64,000 bases of DNA from contig NCSJ02000128.1 in NCBI GenBank assembly GCA_002812745.2, positions 1 to 64,000 of the forward strand, read 5' to 3'. The notes below the pieces were generated by a model. That model ran no database searches, had not been told where the DNA came from, and worked only from the letters and a program-made list of their open reading frames with translations. This document shows, in pieces, positions 58,253 through 64,000 of the stretch; within the stretch, counting starts at the first letter, position 1; every line of letters begins with the position of its first letter. Position numbers and translations under genes: made by a program. Source of the DNA: Scytalidium lignicola. Its lineage: Eukaryota > Ascomycota > Leotiomycetes.

Positions 58253-59399
58253 TCAAGGGATCGTCTCATAGACGGTATTCATATCCGTGGGAGTCTTCNA
58301 AAAAGTCATTCGGTACATCTACCGGTGCCTGATGTGCTTCAGCCCACTTCCTTATCGCCTCAAAGTTTCTGCATTTATGTTTGGTGTTGAAATCAGGGTA
58401 TGCGTGCGGATGAGATCGGTTCCACCATACTTGGCCTAGCATGCCGATATCGACTGTGCACATCAGCTGTTGGCGGAGCGTGTCGAGACAGTGTGCTGTA
58501 AGATGAGCATTAGTATGAGCAATGTCTTTCTTTTTGTCTTCATCTGTATCTTTTTATAGTGACCAAAAGATAAAAGAACCTACAAACATGGACACGGACG
58601 ATATCATCCGAGTTCTTGAATGCACCTTCTCCGAGTTTGTGGTAGTGGTCATAGTTATAGTATAAGGACTTCCGGAGGAGGTTCTTAATTCAAATGCATT
58701 TCAGCGGCCTATCACTTGGTATTGTAGTTGTTACTGACCAAACAATGTAGATGGTGCAGTCCTTCAACGTTTGCAACCCATCCTCCACCATATTTATCGT
58801 TTATTTGTACTTGATCAAATGTTAAATCTGAGCCCTCTGCTTTGTCTGGTGGGATACTGGCAGCTCGATCTATGGCATATTGAAAGTGGTGTAAGCTTCT
58901 AAGGACGTATATTACAGAACTCAATGATTAAAGCAAAAATAGAGACTCACAGTCTACTCCTAGAGACTCCCAGGCTCTATCTACTTCCGGGCCAGCTCCT
59001 TGACGAAACAAATTTTCTTTGAACAAGGAGCCGTTAAATTGAACAACATTAAAGGATATGTCTATGTCCTTTAAGAGAGGAGCTGGATATTGCATATAAG
59101 TTTACATTCAAGAGAGTTGAATGGTGATTAAACAACTTACAATACTGGGAGACATGTCCAATGCAATACTTATTTGGGTTCTGAATGTAATATGTCCTCC
59201 CGATCCAGACTCCCGCTAAAATAGAGATCGCGGAAATGATAAGAAGTTCTAAGAACGCAAGAACCCATATTATTTTTCTTGTTTCCCAACGTTTATAGAT
59301 TTTCGAAGTTTTTGGCTTTAGCAGCATGAACTCTGCATCCTCCTCTGATTGAGGAAGAGCAGTGAACCCTCTTTTCTCAGAGCCAGAATCTCTGGGCAT
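58253..59399 (-). CDS. UstYa-like oxidase (DUF3328)
   Basis: Five exons on the minus strand: 59399-59141, 59082-58951, 58869-58739, 58683-58584, 58495-58253; 287 aa with the 'n' at 58299 ignored. The end then reads VYETIP, as in this family; counting the n would instead end the frame at 58266. One TM near 45-70 follows a short cytosolic tail; then LLKDIDISFNVVQFNGSLF, the first HxxHC motif (HHLHC, 169-173) and the second HCLDTLRQ (209-216). UstYa proteins in fungi cyclise or hydroxylate RiPP core peptides (ustiloxin, cyclochlorotine and others) or act in other pathways, using the two His motifs with metal. It is flanked by a transporter and a tiny secreted peptide gene. Confidence 0.85.
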
Positions 59400-60693
59400 G
59401 GTGGAAATTAGATATTGAATTAATAAGGAAAGTAACTCAATAAACATTTACACATTACATATGACATAAGGACTCTCTAAGTTACTGCAGACCTGAGATT
59501 GGCAATGCGTAGCTATGAGTAATGGCAATATCAAATCCATATCGACACTTTCTATGCCTAATTAAGCCATTCAATTCACACTTTACATGGTATCATTTTA
59601 AAGGCAAATAGATGATCTCGTACGATTATTTCCCAGATTTTGGCTGACGCTGAGTATTGATACTAAGTTTCACTTGTCTCTGGATTGTACAAATCGGGTT
59701 TAAGTTGCGGCTTTCTAGTCCCTTCGGACCTTGTTTTCTTCGGCTCTTTATCAGCCTCACACATAATTACTCTCATCAGCTGTTGTCGATCTCTCGTAAA
59801 TTACAATGAAGAGTAGAATTGTCTGGATCTACGCCGGTGGTAAAGGGTGAGACATGTAATGCGGGGAATCTACTAGGGCGGGGCTGCGGGGAGGTTCGTA
59901 TACTCCGAAGTCACTGCTAGATTTGTTTAGCTCATGCAGTTACTTTATCTGATATAGGCTCACCATTCATGGAGAGAAGAGACTAAGCACAAAAGAAAGA
60001 AATAGCCAAGGTCATCTTCTAGTTGCAAGAACAGAGCAATTGTCCGATCTCTATCTCTCACAATTCATAATACGGCGTTTGATACTTGGGACAGAACCAG
60101 CAAAGTATGAGCTACAATTTCGAGCTACCACACTCTTCACCGTATTCAAATGTGTGCATATCTCCTAAGTATAGTGGAACCTGCTCGCAGTAGCTTCATC
60201 ACCATTCAGTTTATGGAACCAGCAACACAAATTTTGGTCTAAATACCTTGGATATGTCGAATACCAAGAGATCTAGATGGAACTAAAAGCCCGGTCGGTA
60301 CGTCCCAGGACAATTCCTAGAGGCTGAGTGTATAGACCCGATGTTGTGCATCAGCCACCCCATCAAAGAACTCCTCTATCGCGGAGTGAAAGCATTGGGT
60401 GAGTAATAGTGTCTTGTATGCTTGGTATTCTCGCGGCTGATCATAGCCCTATAGGTGCAAAAGTTAAATTTCCATCTCAACAGGTGATTATACTATGCCG
60501 CATTTTGATTAAGTCAAGACGAGAAGCTATTTACTTAGCGTAGTGAGAGGGTTTTATATAAACCTTCGATTCTAGCGCTGAAGTCTCCTGGATCTTGAGC
60601 AGCTCCTCCATGCCAAATCTAATATCTTAAAAAGCTTCGTCGCCAAAAGAAAACCAATCTCAAACTCCACTACATTTACTACTATCTATCACA
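59400..60693. promoter_or_regulatory. divergent spacer UstYa/small secreted peptide
   Basis: AT-rich with no other gene. It includes a TATATAAA box at 60555-60562 for the downstream peptide gene. Confidence 0.5.
60555..60562 (+). promoter_or_regulatory. TATA box upstream of secreted peptide gene
   Basis: TATATAAA about 135 bp before the ATG, assigned by motif and spacing. Confidence 0.45.
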
Positions 60694-60921
60694 ATGAAGC
60701 TCACTCTCCTCGTGCTTCTCGCAGCTGCTGGCATCGTCCTAGCTGCTCCTGCAGCTGAACCTGGGTATGGAGACTACGGAGAATATGGTTCATACGGAAG
60801 CTATGATGGAGCTGCCCCTCCTGCTCCGGCACCCCCACCTCCTGGAGGTTATGGATCATATGGGGATTACCCTGAGCCAGAAGGAGGATATGGGAGCTAT
60901 GGAACTTATAAGAAAGAGTAG
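60694..60921 (+). CDS. small secreted Gly/Tyr-rich repeat protein
   Basis: 75 aa, intronless. A clear signal peptide (MKLTLLVLLAAAGIVLAAPA, cleavage near residues 18-22) is followed by repeats of the form YG[SDE]YG separated by a Pro-rich block (APPAPAPPPPGG). About ten Tyr residues remain in the mature ~55 aa. It has no Cys and no KR dibasic sites inside, only KK at the end. It could be a wall- or matrix-associated protein, an effector, or (speculatively) a substrate for the nearby UstYa enzyme. The TATA box and the ATG context support expression. Confidence 0.7.
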   Translation: MKLTLLVLLAAAGIVLAAPAAEPGYGDYGEYGSYGSYDGAAPPAPAPPPPGGYGSYGDYPEPEGGYGSYGTYKKE

Positions 60922-61304
60922 TATGGATAAAACGGACTGTACAGTAGTGGAAACGACCCAATGAAAGTGAGTTTCTTGAGTTAGGTGACTATGTATTGTA
61001 CTAACATGAAGCAGTATAGCAAACAGAAGTTGAATATATTATACTGAATAATTTATTATTTGATCCTGTATCGGATGAGCTAGGCTTCTTTGACATTCTT
61101 TACATCAACTTCATAAACAAAGCCATTGACTATATGCTTAAAACAAATATAACTATTGAACGCCAATCATTATAACTACATTATGTCATCTAAATCTGTT
61201 CTGTCCTCCTGGAACCCATACTGATGACTTGGATTAAAACGCTTATCCATCTGCTTTCGTTTCTTCTGAGCAAGATATGTTTCAAAGGAATCATATCAGT
61301 CACT
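60922..61304. other. convergent 3' spacer peptide/HTH gene
   Basis: AT-rich, with no gene visible. Confidence 0.5.
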
Positions 61305-62162
61305 TCAAACTTCATACTCAAAGCCATTTTCAAATACAGGATTTCTCTCGTCTCTAAGCCCTTCATTCACGCCGTAACTTGCCGCATTAAAAGCCTGGCT
61401 GCTCATACCCAGAGGCTCATTCCTTACTCCAGGGCCATCATTCCTCATCTCCAGGCCGTCATTCCTCATCTCCAGTCCATCATTTCTCATCCCCAAGCCG
61501 TCATTTCTCATCTCCAGACCTTCATTCCCTAGCTGCAGCACTCTCTCATCAACTTCCACATTCCCAACACTTCCAGAATTGGCATCGCTCAAGCGCTTCG
61601 GTCCACCTTGAAGCCCACCTTTGCCATTCGCAATTCCTCCTTCCACCTCTTCGCCCTTCTTCGGATACTTCCTCGGCCGTCCACTCCGCGGTCCATCAAT
61701 CACATATTTCAGGAGAATTCTCCTGTCAACTTTCGGGTCATAGCCACGATTAATGGCATTCCTCCTTAAAGAGTACAGTGAAGACTTAGCTATCCCGGTT
61801 ATAGCCGTGATCTCAGGTTGAGGAACGCTTGCCTCGAGCAGAGCAAGCGCTTGAACGCGGGTCCCCAGGTCATGCCGTGCTTGCCGGAGTTTAGAAGCGT
61901 CGGGGACCCCAGTGGAGATGTCAGGTAATTGGGATTCATTCACATCTTGGGGAAGTTGGGCCTCGGGTTGGTCCATGGGTTGATCCATCGGATTGGCTGC
62001 GTGTGGGATATGGGGTTTTAGTGGGTCTCGCGCAGTTCGAGTCTGATAACTTTGTGAGTCGTCTGATAACTTTTTGTTCGTGATAAAGTTCCACGATGGT
62101 CGCTCGATACTTAAAGTACAGTACCTATCACGTGAATCAAGATAACGTTTACCCATTGTCAT
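61305..62162 (-). CDS. helix-turn-helix protein with 7-residue tandem repeat
   Basis: 285 aa from ATG 62162 (an inner ATG at 61988 would give 227 aa starting MDQPMDQP). The core resembles a homeodomain-like HTH as in Tc1/psq-type transposases: ALALLEASVPQPEITAITGI, SSLYSLRRNAINRGYDP, then a GRPRKYPKKG AT-hook-like basic motif. The C-terminal half has five GLEMRND-type repeats encoded by 21-bp minisatellite units (about 61415-61545). No DDE catalytic domain is present. It could be a domesticated DNA-binding domain or a transcription regulator. Confidence 0.65.
   Translation of the reverse strand: MTMGKRYLDSRDRYCTLSIERPSWNFITNKKLSDDSQSYQTRTARDPLKPHIPHAANPMDQPMDQPEAQLPQDVNESQLPDISTGVPDASKLRQARHDLGTRVQALALLEASVPQPEITAITGIAKSSLYSLRRNAINRGYDPKVDRRILLKYVIDGPRSGRPRKYPKKGEEVEGGIANGKGGLQGGPKRLSDANSGSVGNVEVDERVLQLGNEGLEMRNDGLGMRNDGLEMRNDGLEMRNDGPGVRNEPLGMSSQAFNAASYGVNEGLRDERNPVFENGFEYEV
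61415..61545. repeat. 21-bp minisatellite within HTH gene
   Basis: Five or more near-identical 21-bp units (TCATTTCTCATCTCCAGRCC-type on the + strand) encoding the GLEMRND repeat. Confidence 0.8.
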
Positions 62163-62958
62163 GTGACTTGAGAGGTTTCGCCCTCACCCAATCACAGCTC
62201 GTAATATTGCCCATCCTCGTGCAACCTAAATCACACCTCTTTCCCAATATCTGCATGATGTTGGGGAGTATCGATATCTAAGGCAACTCAATGACCGTCC
62301 AGTAGGCGCTCATTTCAACTATATTGCCTAATTATGAAGTTTATCCCCGATCAGCTCAGGTACCGACAGCTGTCTTGTCCCATCTTAGAACGGAACCACA
62401 AAGCCCGCATACAACCATGCAAGCAATCTACTTCTACCCCATAATCTGGTGATTTGGATCTTCTGAAAGTGGCTGTAAAAGACGTCTATATTGCTAGGGG
62501 GAATGACTTTTGAAAATTCTAGTCCAGTAGTGGAACTGGAGAGGACGTGTGTCGTTCGGGTGTCGTTCCGACGGCCCTTGCTCGTCTGCCTCATACAGCA
62601 ATCTATTTTACTGTTGCCATAGTACTCTATAGTTCATTATAGGATGGCTTTCTGGGAATAAATTAATTTAATATGCGTCTGCCATGAGGCAGGCTATATT
62701 CCGCTGGTCAAGGTGGACATGTCTCCTTTTAGTACTTCGGATGGTAGACCCAGTGGGTCTTATTTGAGAGAACGCGGAATCAAAATATTCCTTTCGTTCC
62801 GGCTTTTCATAAAAGTTAGTCAATTTCTTCTGGTTTTTCTTACTTGGTATAGGATATCTGATAGATATTTGCCATATCTATCATATTTATCTGAGTTTAT
62901 AATTTTACCTGGTGAGTTTCTTACATCGCCGCTTTGCATAAGGGAGTAGCAGATAAGA
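62163..62958. promoter_or_regulatory. divergent spacer HTH gene/mannanase
   Basis: AT-rich toward the mannanase start. No gene is supported. Confidence 0.5.
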
Positions 62959-64000
62959 ATGAGGATATCAAAATTATCGTCCTTGTTAGGCACAGCCATT
63001 GCTGTTACTGCTCAGCAGTCTGTTTGGCAGCAATGTATGTTTGGATACCCTTGCTTTAGTTTGCATCTCACTGATAATGATCTAGGCGGCGGCATTGGCT
63101 GGACCGGAGGAACAACTTGTGTTGCTGGAACTTATTGCTTCTATTCAAATCCATGGTATTCCCAATGTCTGCCTGGGAATGGTCAGTGAGCCTCGGATGA
63201 AATTACCTTATATCTCGAGTTTCTGACATTTATCTATAGGGCCCAGCAGTTCTACAACGACTACCACTACAACTAGGACCACTACATCACTAACCACGTC
63301 AACAACTAGACCTTCGTCGACTACTACTCGTACAACAACTTCGACCTCTTCCTCAGCTTCTAGCAGCCCATCTACAATTACCAGCTATGCTAAGACTTCT
63401 GGTAATGTTTTCGTGATCGATGGAAAGGAAGAATACTTCATGGGAACTAATTCATATGTATGTCAAATAACACCTTGCATGACCATAATCACTGATGAAT
63501 CGTAGTGGATTGGATTTCTCACCAACAATGCAGACGTCGACCTCGTTATGTCACACCTTGCAGCTGTAGGTTAAACTGTTCAGATTTTGCTATCAAATAC
63601 TTACACATATACAGACTGGACTTAAAGTTCTACGAGTGTGGGGATTCAATGATGTTACTAGTACACCTAGTCAAGGCACAGTCTGGTACCAGTCTTTTGT
63701 TTCTGGACAATCTCCAGTAATCAACACTGGTGCTAATGGACTTCAACGCCTCGATTATGTCGTTCAATCTGCCGAGGCACATGGAATTAGTCTCATTATC
63801 AACTTTGTGAACAACTGGACTGATTACGGTGGTATGGCAGCATACGTCAGTTACTATGGTGGTACAATTACCGACTGGTATACCTCTTCCACGATTCAGG
63901 CCCAGTATCGGAAGTATATTGAGGCCGTGGTCTCACGATATGAGACTTCAACTGCTATTTTTGCTTGGGAACTTGCGAATGAGCCCCGTTGCCAAGGGTA
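62959..64000 (+). CDS. CBM1-GH5 endo-beta-1,4-mannanase, 5' part (runs off the window)
   Basis: Exons 62959-63034, 63086-63181, 63240-63457, 63506-63565 and 63615-64000 (incomplete). A signal peptide (about 1-18) leads to an N-terminal CBM1 (WQQCGGIGWTG to WYSQCLPG, with the conserved cysteines and aromatics), a long Thr/Ser linker, and a GH5 subfamily-7-like domain: [56 protein letters not shown] and [10 protein letters not shown], where the Glu of NEP is the acid/base. The enzyme is secreted and cleaves plant mannans. The nucleophile region lies beyond the window. Confidence 0.92.

Overview
The window looks like genomic DNA of a filamentous ascomycete (Pezizomycotina; Leotiomycetes is my best guess, from overall resemblance only). 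Genes carry short GT-AG introns, mostly 50-110 nt. The proteins include a fungal SCAP with a sterol-sensing domain, Mediator Med5, Sas10/Utp3, Rit1, a domesticated RT (rvt), SesB/NACHT NLR-like proteins, a HET-s-like protein, a UstYa-type oxidase and a CBM1-mannanase. No rRNA, tRNA or CRISPR was found. All intron-exon models were built by eye.

Region 1 (about 1-37.6 kb) is housekeeping: a CSC1/OSCA-like channel (+), rit1 (-), rvt (+), med5 (-), an 'Ilp'-type protein (-), a 6.8 kb stretch without a convincing gene, a divergent SDH1 flavoprotein (-), sas10/utp3 (+), tsc10/ksr1 (-), scp1/SCAP (+) and a DUF4202 protein (-). Several intergenic spacers carry short GTAC-rich motifs, and two contain TA-flanked inverted repeats that look like small MITEs.

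Region 2 (about 37.8-55.4 kb) is an accessory island that looks like a self/non-self recognition or regulated cell-death cluster. It holds two coiled-coil genes, a complete SesB-like hydrolase-NACHT protein, a HeLo-domain protein with a HET-s-like amyloid motif at its N terminus, a RIP-like AT-rich repeat tract, a second SesB-NACHT-ankyrin protein cut by an in-frame TAG, remnants of a chromodomain gene and a TPR gene, and a canonical HET-s-like HeLo protein ending in two amyloid pseudo-repeats. HeLo proteins with HET-s-type motifs next to NLR-type genes is the known layout of fungal amyloid signalling. The HeLo protein with the motif at the 'wrong' end is the most novel item here.

Region 3 (55.4-64 kb) holds a vacuolar-type DHA2 MFS transporter (+), a UstYa/DUF3328 oxidase (-), a tiny secreted Gly/Tyr-rich repeat protein (+), an HTH protein with a 7-residue tandem repeat (-) and the 5' part of a CBM1-GH5 mannanase (+) that runs off the end. 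The transporter, oxidase and small peptide side by side are a possible minimal dikaritin-like RiPP locus, although the peptide lacks Kex2 sites.

Data quality: 15 single 'n' bases occur, mostly right before homopolymers. Several break reading frames (rit1, the first NLR, UstYa) and appear to be spurious extra bases; med5 has one apparent extra A in a six-A run. These are most simply sequencing or assembly errors.
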